From: Halomonas sp. TA22 | GTDB taxonomy: Bacteria > Pseudomonadota > Gammaproteobacteria > Pseudomonadales > Halomonadaceae | Assembly (NCBI RefSeq): GCF_013009075.1 | Contig: NZ_CP053108.1 | Coordinates: 3,614,517 to 3,678,516 of the forward strand | Length of the DNA stretch: 64,000 nt | Reading direction: 5' to 3' | Shown here: positions 29,582-39,629 of the stretch, piece after piece | Layout: each line of letters begins with the position of its first letter | Position numbering within the stretch: position 1 is the first letter of the stretch | The notes under the pieces: model-generated | What the model was told of the DNA's origin: nothing | Databases searched by the model: none | The model's input: the letters and a program-made list of their open reading frames with translations, nothing else | Translations under genes and position numbers: made by a program

Positions 29582-30514
29582 CTAGAATACACCCCACTGC
29601 CACTGCGCAGAGAGATTGCGCAACAGGCGCATTCCCGCAAGGCTGTTGCCGCTGGCGTTCAGTGCCGGACCGATCAGACCGACACCGAGGCGTCCGGGCA
29701 CTACCGCCATGATGGCCCCGGAGATACCGCTCTTGGCCGGCACGCCCACCTCGACGGCAAACCTGCCCGACTCGTCGTACATGCCGGTGGTGAACATCAA
29801 CGTCAGTACGATGCGCACCGTCCGTTCGCTGATCAACGCTTCGCCCGACACCGGATCCCTGCCCTGGTTGGCGAACACCGCCGCGATCCGGGAAAGATCG
29901 AGACAGTTCATCTCGATGGAGGTCTGCTTGGCGTAAGGCACCAGCTTGTCCTCCTCGCTACCCTCAATCACGTCATGATTGCGCATGAAATAGAAGAGCG
30001 CGCGATTGAGATCCTTGTCCTCCGCCTCGTACATTGGGTGGTTGTAATCGATCGCGGGATTGTCCGCGAGGGTGCGCACGAAGTCGAGCAGCCGCGCGAA
30101 ACGCTCGTCGCCATCCCTGCCCTTGATCATTGACGTGACGACGATCGCCCCGGCGTTGATCATGGGGTTGGAGGGTATCCCCATCTCGCCCTCTTCAAGG
30201 GTGGCGATGGAGTGGTAAGGATCACCGGAGGGCTCCCGGCCCACATGGCGAAACAGCACCTCTGGGCCGTTATCCTCAAGCGACAGCGCAAGTGACAAGG
30301 CCTTGGAGGCGCTCTCGAGAGGAAAGATCTGCTCGGCGCCTCCCGCCTGCGCCTGTGCGCCGCCGTCCCCCGTCATGCCGATACCGACCAACTCCTGGTC
30401 GGAGTTACCGATCTCCTCCATGAAGGAAGGCATGCTGCCATCGTGGTGGACGCTCAGCTCTTCATCGATCACCTGCTTGAGGTGCTCCTTCATCTTTTGA
30501 TCGAACTGTTCCAT
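29582..30514 (-). CDS. glsA: Glutaminase A
   Basis: The 310-residue protein has the serine-dependent glutaminase motifs: S-x-x-K in PLESASK (Ser68, Lys71), PSGDPYHS, NPMINAGAI and IDYNHPMYEAE. It hydrolyses glutamine to glutamate and ammonia in the cytoplasm. In a salt-tolerant host this can feed the glutamate pool. The ATG at 30514 has AGGAG nine bases upstream. Confidence 0.94.
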   Translation of the reverse strand: MEQFDQKMKEHLKQVIDEELSVHHDGSMPSFMEEIGNSDQELVGIGMTGDGGAQAQAGGAEQIFPLESASKALSLALSLEDNGPEVLFRHVGREPSGDPYHSIATLEEGEMGIPSNPMINAGAIVVTSMIKGRDGDERFARLLDFVRTLADNPAIDYNHPMYEAEDKDLNRALFYFMRNHDVIEGSEEDKLVPYAKQTSIEMNCLDLSRIAAVFANQGRDPVSGEALISERTVRIVLTLMFTTGMYDESGRFAVEVGVPAKSGISGAIMAVVPGRLGVGLIGPALNASGNSLAGMRLLRNLSAQWQWGVF

Positions 30515-30676
30515 GTTCAGGCTCCTGCCATGCATGTATTGCTTGGCGCTGCGCATCGACGGGACGTCGAAAGCCAGGCCGAAGAGCACAAAATGCATAA
30601 ATAGCCTAGGTTAAGGAGTAGCAGATGAGAAGGCGTCACGGTGCAAGGCATGCACCTCGAACCAAGAGGAAGAGCA

Positions 30677-31204
30677 ATGGAACTGCTTGATAACATCGTC
30701 AATTACCTTGTCGATCACGACATCAAACTGGCCACTGCCGAGTCCTGCACGGCGGGCCTGATCGTCTCCGAGCTGGCCCGGGTGCCGGGCAGCGGACAGG
30801 AGATCGACTGCGGCCTTGCGGTCTACTCGCCGGAATCGAAGAATCGCTACCTGAGCGTCAGTTTCGACACCATCGACGAACATGGACTGACCAGCGAACC
30901 GGTGGCTCGGGAAATGGCCTTGGGGGCGCTCAACAACAACAATGCCGATCTGGCGCTCTCCAATACCGGCGTTGCCGGCCCCAGCGCTCCCGATGACGGC
31001 ACCCCGGTGGGCACCGTCTGTTTCGGCTGGGCCTTTCGTCATGAGGACCACGTCCATCAATTCTGCGAAACCCGGCGCTTCGATGGCGAGCGCAACGAGG
31101 TGCGCCTGGCGGCAGCGCACTATGCTTTGGAGCGCATTCCGCACTACCACCGAATCGTCTGTAGCGGCAAAGACGAAGGCGGCAACCGAGAAGCGGCAAG
31201 CTGA
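30677..31204 (+). CDS. pncC: CinA C-terminal family protein, nicotinamide-nucleotide amidase type
   Basis: A 175-residue stand-alone CinA C-terminal (PncC) domain: TAESCTAGLIVSELARVPGSG, SVSFDTIDEHGLTSEPVAREMA and SNTGVAGPSAPDDGTPVGTV. The family deamidates NMN to nicotinate mononucleotide, recycling NAD breakdown products. It lies 38 bp before nadE, which makes NAD from the same pathway, so NAD salvage fits well. GAGGA precedes the ATG. Confidence 0.88.
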   Translation: MELLDNIVNYLVDHDIKLATAESCTAGLIVSELARVPGSGQEIDCGLAVYSPESKNRYLSVSFDTIDEHGLTSEPVAREMALGALNNNNADLALSNTGVAGPSAPDDGTPVGTVCFGWAFRHEDHVHQFCETRRFDGERNEVRLAAAHYALERIPHYHRIVCSGKDEGGNREAAS

Positions 31205-31242
31205 ACCACCCCATCATCCAGCATTCATGGAGGAGAGCAGCG

Positions 31243-32076
31243 ATGACTCAGCAGGAGTACACCGAAGCGCAACGCCAGATCGCCATCGATCTGCAGGTCA
31301 AGCCCGAGATCGACGTCGAACAGGAGATCCAGCGGCGTCGGGATTTTCTCTGCGATCAGATGGAGAGCTCGGGCCAGCACACCCTGGTGCTCGGCATCAG
31401 CGGCGGGGTGGACTCCACCGTCGCCGGCCGCATCGCACAGTTGGCGGTGGAGAAGGCCCGGGAGCAGGGGCTCGAGGCAAGGTTCGTGGCCATGCGCCTG
31501 CCCTATGGCGTACAGCATGACGAGGACGACGCCCAGCGGGCACTGGACTTCATCAAGCCCGACGAGATTCTCTCCACCGACGTCAAGCCCGCCAGTGACG
31601 CGATGCTCGAGTCCCTCGAGGCGGGGGGCCTCGCCTTCAAGGATGCCGGGCATCGTGACTTCGTGCTCGGCAACATCAAGGCGCGCCAGCGCATGATCGC
31701 CCAGTACGCCGTGGCCGGCGCCCGGGGTGGGCTGGTGATTGGCACCGACCAGGCGGCCGAGGCGCTGATGGGGTTCTTCACCAAGTACGGCGATGGTGCC
31801 TGCGACGTTGCCCCCCTGACCGGCCTCACCAAGCGTCAGGTCCGCGAGCTCGGCCGCGTTCTGGAAGCGCCTCGCGAGCTGGTGCACAAGGCGCCGACCG
31901 CTGATCTCGAATCGCTATCCCCGCAGAAGACTGACGAGGAGGCCTTCGGCATCCTGTACGACGAGATCGATGCCTTCCTTGAGGGCAAGCCGGTTGGCGA
32001 TCACGTCTATGAGGTCGTGCTGCCGACCTATCGCAATACCGAGCACAAGCGCAACCTGCCCATCATGCCGGATTGA
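31243..32076 (+). CDS. nadE: NAD+ synthetase, ammonia-dependent
   Basis: The 277-residue protein has the PP-loop LGISGGVDSTVAGR and the NadE segments VIGTDQAAEALMGFFTKYGDG and DVAPLTGLTKRQVRELGR. There is no glutaminase domain, so ammonia is the nitrogen donor. It converts deamido-NAD to NAD. LigD, the next gene, is ATP-dependent, so the link to end joining is only positional. Confidence 0.96.
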   Translation: MTQQEYTEAQRQIAIDLQVKPEIDVEQEIQRRRDFLCDQMESSGQHTLVLGISGGVDSTVAGRIAQLAVEKAREQGLEARFVAMRLPYGVQHDEDDAQRALDFIKPDEILSTDVKPASDAMLESLEAGGLAFKDAGHRDFVLGNIKARQRMIAQYAVAGARGGLVIGTDQAAEALMGFFTKYGDGACDVAPLTGLTKRQVRELGRVLEAPRELVHKAPTADLESLSPQKTDEEAFGILYDEIDAFLEGKPVGDHVYEVVLPTYRNTEHKRNLPIMPD

Positions 32077-32092
32077 CAGGGAGGAGACGAGC

Positions 32093-34660
32093 ATGGCGGG
32101 CAGCGGCTCGACACTTGACTCGGCACTTGAAGAGTATCGACGCAAACGGGAATTCTCCGGCACTCCCGAACCCGAGGGATCGGTACGCAAGCGAAGGAAA
32201 CGCACTTCCGCTCCGCGCTTCGTGATCCAGAAGCACGCCGCCAGGCGCCTGCACTATGACTTTCGCCTGGAGATCGACGGCGTGCTCAAGAGCTGGGCCA
32301 TCCCCAAGGGCCCGTCGGTGGAGATCGGCGAAAAGCGCCTGGCGGTGGAGACGGAGGATCACCCGCTGGATTATGCCGACTTCGAGGGGGTGATCCCCAA
32401 AGGGCACTACGGTGCTGGCCGGGTGATCGTCTGGGATACCGGACGTTTCCATGTCGAGGATGATGCCCTGGAGGGCTATGCCCGGGGTAAGCTTAGTGTC
32501 GAGCTCGAGGGGAGCCGGCTCAAGGGTCGCTGGAGCCTGGTAAGGACCAAGGGCGGGGACGCCAAGCAGTGGCTGCTGATCAAGTCACGAGACGACAGCG
32601 ACAGCGAGCAGACCCCGCCCCGCCCCGACGAGGATGAGCAGAGCATCATCTCCGGCCGGGGCTTCGATGAGCTAGACCAACCTGAACGCGCCGCGCCATC
32701 CGAAGCGCCCGACGCATCCAAAGTGCCCTACTCCAGCGCCGAGAGCACCCACGATCTGCCCGACGAAGCGCGCCAGGCGCCATTTCCCGAACTCAAACCG
32801 TTGATTCCGCAATTGGTCGATGAGGTTCCCAAGGGAGACGGCTGGCTCCATGAGCTCAAGCTCGACGGCTATCGCCTGCTGGCGGAAAAGCGCGGCGACG
32901 AGATACGGCTGTTTACCCGCAACCGCAACGACTGGACGGCACGCTTCCCCGACCTGACCCGGCAGCTTGCTGAGCTTGCCTGCGACAATGCCGTCATCGA
33001 CGGCGAGGTCGTGGTCTACAACAGCGACGGCACAACCGACTTCCAGGCGTTGCAGAACGCCTTGAAGGATCAGGAGGAAGCGGAGCTCGACTTCGTCGCC
33101 TTCGACCTGCCCTACTTCGAGGATCATGACCTGACTCGGGTCGCCCTGCCCGAGCGCAAGGCGCTGCTCTCCCGACTGCTCGATGCCTCTCGATCGATGC
33201 CCAACGTCACGCTGGGCGAAGGTATCGTCGGCCAGGGCGAGGCACTGATGGAGAAAGTGTGCGAGATGGGCGTCGAGGGGGTCGTCTCCAAGCGACTCGA
33301 TGCACGCTACGCCTCAGGCAAGCAGTCCAGCTGGCTCAAGACCAAGTGCATCAACAACGACGAGTTCGTGATCGGCGGCTACACCGAGCCCCAGGGCGAG
33401 CGACGGCATTTCGGCTCGCTGCTGCTCGGCTACTACGAAGGCGAGCAGTTGATCTACTGCGGCCGGGTCGGCACTGGCTTCTCCGCCAAGGCGCTCAGCT
33501 CGCTCGGGGCTCAGCTGCGCGATCTACAGTGCGAGAGTTCGCCGTTCCAGCGCGGCCCGGAGCGCGATATCTCACGACTGGCCCGGTGGGTAAACCCCGA
33601 GTTGATCGCCCAGGTGCACTACACCACCTGGACTCGCGACGGGCGGCTGCGCCACCCCTCCTTCCAGGGGCTGCGCGAGGACAAGCGTCCCCGACAGGTC
33701 AAACGCGACATACCGGAGCGCGCATCCATGGCTTCACGCAAGACACCATCATCTTCGTCACGCACCGCACGCCCCTCATCCTCCAAGGCCTCGCCGGAGG
33801 TGCGTCTGACCAGTCCCGACAAGATCCTGTTCGACAAGCACCAGCTGACCAAGCAGGACCTGGCCGACTTCTATCAGGACATCGGCGACTGGATCATGCC
33901 CTACCTCGTACGGCGACCCTTGAGCCTGCTGCGCTGCCCGGACGGCGACACCGGTGAGTGCTTCTTTCAGAAGCATCCACAGAGCACCTTCAGCGATCCG
34001 GTAAGGACGCTTGCGATCGAAGACGAGGAGGTGCTCTATATCGAGGACCTTGCCGGCCTGCTCACCCTGGTGCAGTACGGGGTGCTCGAGATACACCCCT
34101 GGGGGTCGACCATCGACGACCCCGACCGCCCCGACTCGCTGACCTTCGATCTCGACCCCGGTCCCGGCATCGCGTGGCCGGCACTGGTCGAGGCCGCCAA
34201 GATCCTGCGCAACATCCTACTCACCCTGGGGCTCAACTCCTTCGCCAAGCTCTCCGGCAGCAAGGGGGTGCATGTGGTGGTGCCGCTCACGCCCCAGGCA
34301 GAGTGGAGGGAAGCCAAGTCCTTCGCCAAGGCAATCAGTCAGCGGCTGGCCCGTGAGATGCCCGATACCTTCATCGCCACCGCCACCAAGGCCAAGCGCC
34401 ACGAGCGTATCTTCATCGACTATCTTCGCAATTCGAAGGGGGCGACCAGCGTCGCCTGCTATTCGACCCGCGCCAAGGGCGAGGCCAGCGTCGCCGTCCC
34501 CATTCGCTGGAAGGAGCTCTCACCCCGCCTGACCCCGGCCCACTACCGCATCGACACCCTGCGCTCGCGGCTCGGGTCGCTGCGCAGCGACCCCTGGAAG
34601 GGCTATTGGGAATGCGACCAGACCATCGACCACGACATGCTCGAGGCACTCGAGTCCTGA
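32093..34660 (+). CDS. ligD: DNA ligase D, multifunctional NHEJ enzyme
   Basis: 855 residues with three domains in the Pseudomonas order. The 3'-phosphoesterase is at about 40-190 (HYDFRLEIDGVLKSW, GHYGAGRVIVWD). The ATP-dependent ligase is at about 230-530, with nucleotidyl Lys256 in ELKLDGYR and an OB fold. A primase-polymerase is at about 560-855 (LTFDLDPGPG and LSGSKGVHVVVPL). A basic Ser/Lys-rich linker joins ligase and polymerase. It repairs double-strand breaks with Ku, encoded 13 bp downstream. Confidence 0.96.
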   Translation: MAGSGSTLDSALEEYRRKREFSGTPEPEGSVRKRRKRTSAPRFVIQKHAARRLHYDFRLEIDGVLKSWAIPKGPSVEIGEKRLAVETEDHPLDYADFEGVIPKGHYGAGRVIVWDTGRFHVEDDALEGYARGKLSVELEGSRLKGRWSLVRTKGGDAKQWLLIKSRDDSDSEQTPPRPDEDEQSIISGRGFDELDQPERAAPSEAPDASKVPYSSAESTHDLPDEARQAPFPELKPLIPQLVDEVPKGDGWLHELKLDGYRLLAEKRGDEIRLFTRNRNDWTARFPDLTRQLAELACDNAVIDGEVVVYNSDGTTDFQALQNALKDQEEAELDFVAFDLPYFEDHDLTRVALPERKALLSRLLDASRSMPNVTLGEGIVGQGEALMEKVCEMGVEGVVSKRLDARYASGKQSSWLKTKCINNDEFVIGGYTEPQGERRHFGSLLLGYYEGEQLIYCGRVGTGFSAKALSSLGAQLRDLQCESSPFQRGPERDISRLARWVNPELIAQVHYTTWTRDGRLRHPSFQGLREDKRPRQVKRDIPERASMASRKTPSSSSRTARPSSSKASPEVRLTSPDKILFDKHQLTKQDLADFYQDIGDWIMPYLVRRPLSLLRCPDGDTGECFFQKHPQSTFSDPVRTLAIEDEEVLYIEDLAGLLTLVQYGVLEIHPWGSTIDDPDRPDSLTFDLDPGPGIAWPALVEAAKILRNILLTLGLNSFAKLSGSKGVHVVVPLTPQAEWREAKSFAKAISQRLAREMPDTFIATATKAKRHERIFIDYLRNSKGATSVACYSTRAKGEASVAVPIRWKELSPRLTPAHYRIDTLRSRLGSLRSDPWKGYWECDQTIDHDMLEALES

Positions 34661-34673
34661 CAGGAGATGAACC

Positions 34674-35633
34674 ATGCCACGTTCACTATGGAGCGGCACC
34701 ATCAGCTTCGGTCTCGTCAATATCCCGATCCGCCTGTTCACCGCCGTCAGGGATCGCTCGATCCATTTTCACATGCTCACGCCGGATGGCTCATGTCGAT
34801 TACGGCGCAAGCTCTACTGCCCCGAGACCGAAAAGGAGTATGACTTCTCCGAGGCCGCCAAGGGCTTCGAGGTGGCGCCCGGCGAGTACATCATCCTCGA
34901 CAAGGAGCAGGTGGAGGAGCTCAAGCCCGAGAAGGGCGAGGACCTGGTCATCGAACAGTTCGTCGATGTCTCGGAGATCGATCCTATCTTCTTCGACAAA
35001 ACCTACTATCTGGGGCCCGACAAGGGTGGCAAGCGCGCCTATCAGTTGTTGCTCGCCACGCTCGAGGAGTCGAAGAAGGTCGCGCTGGGGCAGTTCGTGA
35101 TGCGCAACAAGCAACACTTCGTGGTGCTGCGCCCCTCCCAGGGCTCCCTGCTGATCCACACCCTCAACTACGCCGACGAGATCGTGCCACAGCAGGAAAT
35201 CCCTGGCCTGGAGGAGTCCAGGAGCCGTGTCGCCAAGGAGGAGATGAAGATGGCCCGGCAGCTACTGGATGCCATGACCGGCCCGTTCGAACCTGAGCGC
35301 TTCACCGACGAGTTCACCGAGTCGGTCGAGGAGCTGATCGAGAAGGCGCGCAAGGGCAAGACCATCAAGACCGGCAAGGGGGGCAGCGGCAAGCGCAGGA
35401 CCAACGTCGTCAATCTCACCGATGCCTTGCGGGGAAGCCTCGAGGCGGAGAAGAAGGGCGCCACGAAAAAGAGCACGCCAAAGAAGAGCGCCGCCTCATC
35501 GAAGAGCTCATCATCAAAGAGCTCCTCCTCGAAGAGCAGCGGCAATGCAGCGCCAGGCAGTAGCGGGGCTAAGCAAGACTCGGCGAAGAAGAAGGAGGGC
35601 AGCACCCCGAGAAAGCGGACGGCATCGAAGTAG
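34674..35633 (+). CDS. ku: Ku end-binding protein
   Basis: A 319-residue bacterial Ku: LWSGTISFGLVNIPIRLFTA at the N-terminus, then YYLGPDKGGKRAYQLL and LLIHTLNYADEI of the beta-barrel that encircles DNA. The last 65 residues are a low-complexity Lys/Ser tail, longer than the minimal Ku core. Such basic tails help Ku bind and slide on DNA. It recruits LigD to broken ends. Confidence 0.96.
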   Translation: MPRSLWSGTISFGLVNIPIRLFTAVRDRSIHFHMLTPDGSCRLRRKLYCPETEKEYDFSEAAKGFEVAPGEYIILDKEQVEELKPEKGEDLVIEQFVDVSEIDPIFFDKTYYLGPDKGGKRAYQLLLATLEESKKVALGQFVMRNKQHFVVLRPSQGSLLIHTLNYADEIVPQQEIPGLEESRSRVAKEEMKMARQLLDAMTGPFEPERFTDEFTESVEELIEKARKGKTIKTGKGGSGKRRTNVVNLTDALRGSLEAEKKGATKKSTPKKSAASSKSSSSKSSSSKSSGNAAPGSSGAKQDSAKKKEGSTPRKRTASK

Positions 35634-35660
35634 CAGGCTCCAGGGCAAGTTACCTGCGCA

Positions 35661-35678
35661 GTGACATTTTTCTGTCAC
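35661..35678 (+). promoter_or_regulatory. Possible Pho box before the glycerophosphodiesterase gene
   Basis: GTGACATTTTTCTGTCAC resembles two 11-bp PhoB half-sites; the second, CTGTCAC, is a full match. A -10-like TATACT lies at 35706-35711, farther away than in classic PhoB promoters (27 bp). The element is also a 6-bp inverted repeat, so a weak hairpin is an alternative. Confidence 0.3.
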
Positions 35679-35747
35679 CTAATGCCTGGATCATGAGGTC
35701 ACTCTTATACTCACGCTTGTCGCCCGCCCCCTACCGAGATTCGTGCC

Positions 35748-36551
35748 ATGAACGACGCCCCCGCGCCAGCCCCTGAAACCGAGCCCCAGCGTCCGCTGCC
35801 CTACACCATCGCCCATCGGGGACTCTCGGCTCACGCCCCGGAAAACACCCTGAGCGCGGTGCGTGCCGCCCACCGCAGCGGCTGCAAGTGGGTGGAGCTC
35901 GACATTCAGCTGCTCGGCGATGGCACTCCGGTGATCTGGCATGACAACGGCGTGAGGCGCTGCTCGAACAGCCGCGGCAAACTGGCGCGACTGGATTTGG
36001 CACGTGCCAAGGCGCTGGATGTGGGCGTCTGGTTCGGGGCCGATTTCGTCGGGGAGCGCATCGCCACGCTCGAAGAGATGCTCTCGCTGCTCGACGAGCT
36101 CGAGATGGGGCTCAACCTGGAACTCAAGGTCAACCGTGGCCGCGACCCGCGCCTGCTGGTCGAGTCCGCCATGCCCATGGCACTGGCCGCCCTTCCTCCC
36201 GAACGCCTGGTGGTCTCCTCCTTCAACCCGGTGGCGCTGGAAGCGGCCCGCGACCTGCAGGCCGATCCCGACCGTCTGCGCCTGGGCCTGCTCTTCGAGA
36301 AGGCCCCGCGCGACTGGCTCCGGCAGGTCGAACGGTTCAAGGCCTATAGCTTGCATGTCGACTGGCGCAAGCTGAAGGAGACGCGTGCCCGTGAGATCAA
36401 GGAGGCGGGGGTGCAGCTGCTCTGCTATACCCCCAATGATCCCATCGCCTTCTCCAAGCTGTGGTCATGGGGAGTCGACTGCGCGATCAGCGACGACCCG
36501 CCGCTGTTCAATCGCCACCTGCCCAGCCAGACCGTGACAGGCGCGAATTGA
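35748..36551 (+). CDS. ugpQ: Glycerophosphodiester phosphodiesterase
   Basis: The 267-residue TIM-barrel protein has the GDPD signature: IAHRGLSAHAPENTLSAV, WVELDIQLLGDGTPVIWHDN (metal Glu and Asp, catalytic His) and LNLELKVNRG. No signal peptide, so it is cytoplasmic like UgpQ. It releases glycerol-3-phosphate from lipid head groups, serving phosphate or carbon supply. Confidence 0.9.
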   Translation: MNDAPAPAPETEPQRPLPYTIAHRGLSAHAPENTLSAVRAAHRSGCKWVELDIQLLGDGTPVIWHDNGVRRCSNSRGKLARLDLARAKALDVGVWFGADFVGERIATLEEMLSLLDELEMGLNLELKVNRGRDPRLLVESAMPMALAALPPERLVVSSFNPVALEAARDLQADPDRLRLGLLFEKAPRDWLRQVERFKAYSLHVDWRKLKETRAREIKEAGVQLLCYTPNDPIAFSKLWSWGVDCAISDDPPLFNRHLPSQTVTGAN

Positions 36552-36663
36552 GGCGCGCGAACTGATCCAGGTCAATTAACCGACACTCCTGTTCAAGCCG
36601 CCTGGGACGCTGGCCGATAGCCTTATGAAATGCAATGATATCGCTATCGGCAAGGACTCCTGA

Positions 36664-37476
36664 ATGAACCCATCCACGATTATCGGCATGTTGGCCAGCA
36701 TGCTGCTGCTGGCCAGCGTGCTGCTGTTCACCGCCGAATCGCCGGCCAGTTTCCTCAACCTGCCCGGGCTTGCCATCGTCATTACCGGCACCCTCGCCTC
36801 CACCTTCATCAGTTACCCACTGCGCGAGGTCGTGCGGGTGGTGCGCCTGGTGGGCATCGTCTTTCGCCGCGAGAACACCTACGCCCGCGACGACATCAAG
36901 GAACTGGTCGACATGTCGCGGCTGTGGTTCAAGGGCGATGTACGCGCGGTGGAGGAGGCACTGCAATCGACCCGCAATCCGTTTTTGCGCACCGGCATTC
37001 AACTGGTGATCGCCAATACCAAGGAGGGCGAAATTCTCGATCTGCTGCGCTGGCGCATTGCCCGGCTAAAGGCCCGCGAGCAGGCCGAGGCACAGATATT
37101 CCGGACCATGGCCACCTATGCCCCCGCCTTCGGCATGATCGGCACCCTGGTCGGGCTGGTGAACATGCTGGAAGTGATGGAGGCCGGCGATGTCGGGGTG
37201 ATCGGCCCGCGCATGGCGGTGGCCCTGCTGACGACCTTCTACGGCATTCTGCTGGCCAACCTGCTCTTCAAGCCGATCGCGGTGAAGCTCGAACGGCGCA
37301 CCGAGGAGCGCCTGATCGCCATGAACATGGTGCTCGAGGGTATCTCGTTGATCACCAAGCGCCGCCTGCCATCGTTCATCGAGGAGACCCTCAACTCCTT
37401 CATGGCCAACTATCAGGACGAGATCAACGACCGCTCGATGCCCCGCCGTGACGACGAGGCCGAGCAGCATGTCTGA
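36664..37476 (+). CDS. MotA/PomA-like stator protein
   Basis: A 270-residue protein with four membrane segments (about 5-25, 33-50, 150-172, 182-205) and the MotA signature ATYAPAFGMIGTLVGLVNML. A cytoplasmic loop lies between helices two and three. Together with the MotB-like gene it forms an ion-driven stator. No flagellar gene is near, so it could serve flagella encoded elsewhere or another motor. The gene overlaps the next by 8 bp. Confidence 0.88.
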   Translation: MNPSTIIGMLASMLLLASVLLFTAESPASFLNLPGLAIVITGTLASTFISYPLREVVRVVRLVGIVFRRENTYARDDIKELVDMSRLWFKGDVRAVEEALQSTRNPFLRTGIQLVIANTKEGEILDLLRWRIARLKAREQAEAQIFRTMATYAPAFGMIGTLVGLVNMLEVMEAGDVGVIGPRMAVALLTTFYGILLANLLFKPIAVKLERRTEERLIAMNMVLEGISLITKRRLPSFIEETLNSFMANYQDEINDRSMPRRDDEAEQHV

Positions 37477-38176
37477 TCCGCGCCAGCATCAGGATCTGCT
37501 GCCGGGCAGCGGTGGCGAGGATGAGGGGGAGAGCTGGCTGATCAGCTATCTCGATGTGCTCACCCTGCTGATCACCCTGTTCGTGCTGCTACTCTCGTTG
37601 GCCGGCAACGGCTTGGCCGAGCAGGGCCAACTCGACTCGGGCCTCTCCAGTTCAGTGAGCGAAACCGACAGCCAGTCCCGCACGCAGTCCCAAGACGGCA
37701 GCCAGCTGGCCGGTCAGCTGGCTGTCGGCCTGCAACTTCGTCAGTCCGGCCTGCTGCCGCAACTCGAGGGGAGAATGCCATCCGGCGTCTCGGTCACGCA
37801 GGGCAGCGAGGGGGTGACGCTGCGCATCGACGACAACCTGCTGTTCGCCAGCGGCCAGGCCGATCTCACCGGCGAAGGCCGCCAGGTGCTGGCAGGGCTG
37901 CTCGAGACGCTACTTGCCTTCGATGGGCGTATCTCGGTGGAGGGCCACACCGACAACGTGCCGATCTCGACCAGCCACTTCCCGTCGAACTGGGAGCTCT
38001 CAGGCGCGCGTGCCATTGCCGTGGTGCGCTACCTGGAGCAGCGCGATATCGACGACTCGCGCCTGCGCGCCATCGGTTATGCCGATACCCAGCCCCTTGA
38101 GAGCAACGACACGGCCGAAGGCCGCGCCGCCAACCGGCGGGTCGAGTTGGTACTTCACGAGGGAACAAGTCGCTGA
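37469..38176 (+). CDS. MotB-like stator protein with OmpA domain
   Basis: A 235-residue protein with one N-terminal membrane helix holding the ion-carrying Asp29 (SYLDVLTLLITLFVLLLS). A Ser/Gln-rich linker at 50-85 follows, then an OmpA peptidoglycan-binding domain (VEGHTDNVPISTSHFPSNWELSGARA). Asp29 is the residue protonated or sodium-bound during torque generation. ATG at 37469 overlaps the end of motA, a sign of coupled translation. Confidence 0.88.
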   Translation: MSDPRQHQDLLPGSGGEDEGESWLISYLDVLTLLITLFVLLLSLAGNGLAEQGQLDSGLSSSVSETDSQSRTQSQDGSQLAGQLAVGLQLRQSGLLPQLEGRMPSGVSVTQGSEGVTLRIDDNLLFASGQADLTGEGRQVLAGLLETLLAFDGRISVEGHTDNVPISTSHFPSNWELSGARAIAVVRYLEQRDIDDSRLRAIGYADTQPLESNDTAEGRAANRRVELVLHEGTSR

Positions 38177-38180
38177 ACCA

Positions 38181-39626
38181 TCAGCTCAGCGTGGCCAGGA
38201 TCGCGTCGATATCGAGGTGCTGCTCCAAGGTATCGGCCAGCCGGTCGAGTTCCGCCTGGCGATGCGCCTGGTAGTCCACCGCTGTGCCCCCAGCGAGACC
38301 GCAGCGGGCGAGCAGCGCCGTACAGGCCTGCGGCTGGTCGAACAGGCCGTGAAGGTAGGTGCCCATGATCTGACCGTCTTCGCTGACGGCACCGTCGGGC
38401 CGGCCGCCCAGCTCGACAAGCGGGCGCTCCAGCGCAGGTCCCTGGCTCACGCCGTTGTGGATCTCGTAGCCGCTGATCGGCACGCCCTCGGCTAGCAAGC
38501 GCCCACTTACGTTGCGCAGCTGCTTGCCCGCCACCATGCGCGTCTCGAGATCGAGCAGCCCCAGGCCGAGGGAGGAACCTGGCGAGCCTTCCAGACCATC
38601 CGGATCGTGGACCATACGGCCCAACATCTGGAAGCCGCCGCAGATGCCCAGCAGGTGGCCGCCATAGCGTAGATGGCGCTGAATTGCAGCCTCCCAGCCC
38701 TGAGCACGCAGCCACTCAAGGTCGGCTCGGGTGCTCTTGCTGCCGGGCAGAATGATCAGATCCGCCGGCGGGATCGCCTGGCCGGGCCCCACGAAGCTGA
38801 GTTCGACTTGGAGATGCAGGCGCAGCGGATCAAAGTCGTTGTGGTTGCTGATGCGCGGCAGCGCCGGCACCGCCACCTTGAGCGTGGCACCCTGCCCCAC
38901 CCGACCGCTGCGGCCAATGCTGTCCTCGGCGTCGAGCAATAATCCCTGCAGATAGGGCAGCGTCCCATATACCGGCTTGCCGGTACGCTCGGTGAGCCAG
39001 TCGAGGCCCGGTTCGAGCAGGGCGATATCGCCGCGGAAGCGGTTGACGATAAAGCCACGGGTACGTGAGCGCTCGCTCTCGCTGAGCAGTTCCAAGGTAC
39101 CTACCAGTTGGGCGAACACCCCGCCGCGGTCGATGTCGCCGACCAGCAATACCGGGCAGTCGACCATCTCGGCGAAGCCCATGTTGGCGATGTCGTTTGC
39201 CCGCAGGTTGATCTCCGCCGGGCTACCCGCCCCCTCGGCGATGATCACATCAAAGCGTGACGACAGCGCCTGCCACGCCGCCAGCACGCTGTCCCGCGCG
39301 GTGCGCTTGTAGGCGTGATAATCCAGGGCGTCCATGTGGCCGTGCACCCGCCCGCGCAGGATCACCTGGGCACCGCGGTCGCTCTCCGGCTTGAGCAGCA
39401 CCGGGTTCATGTCGCTGTGGGGCTCGACGCCTGCCGCCAGCGCCTGCAGCGCGGTGGAGCGGCCGATCTCGCCGTCATCCACGGTTACGGCGCTGTTGAG
39501 CGCCATGTTCTGCGGCTTGAATGGCGCCACCGACACGCCGCGCCGCGCCAGCGCCCGGCACAGCCCCGCCACTACCGTGCTCTTGCCGGCATCCGAGGTG
39601 GTGCCCTGGATCATCAAGGTCGCCAT
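38181..39626 (-). CDS. cobQ: Cobyric acid synthase
   Basis: 481 residues. The N-terminal part has an ATPase P-loop ([19 protein letters not shown]) and the C-terminal part a class I glutamine amidotransferase with Cys in [14 protein letters not shown]. It amidates four carboxylates of adenosylcobyrinic acid diamide. It is the last gene of the riboswitch-controlled block, 3 bp after cobO. Confidence 0.95.
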   Translation of the reverse strand: MATLMIQGTTSDAGKSTVVAGLCRALARRGVSVAPFKPQNMALNSAVTVDDGEIGRSTALQALAAGVEPHSDMNPVLLKPESDRGAQVILRGRVHGHMDALDYHAYKRTARDSVLAAWQALSSRFDVIIAEGAGSPAEINLRANDIANMGFAEMVDCPVLLVGDIDRGGVFAQLVGTLELLSESERSRTRGFIVNRFRGDIALLEPGLDWLTERTGKPVYGTLPYLQGLLLDAEDSIGRSGRVGQGATLKVAVPALPRISNHNDFDPLRLHLQVELSFVGPGQAIPPADLIILPGSKSTRADLEWLRAQGWEAAIQRHLRYGGHLLGICGGFQMLGRMVHDPDGLEGSPGSSLGLGLLDLETRMVAGKQLRNVSGRLLAEGVPISGYEIHNGVSQGPALERPLVELGGRPDGAVSEDGQIMGTYLHGLFDQPQACTALLARCGLAGGTAVDYQAHRQAELDRLADTLEQHLDIDAILATLS

Positions 39627-39629
39627 GGG

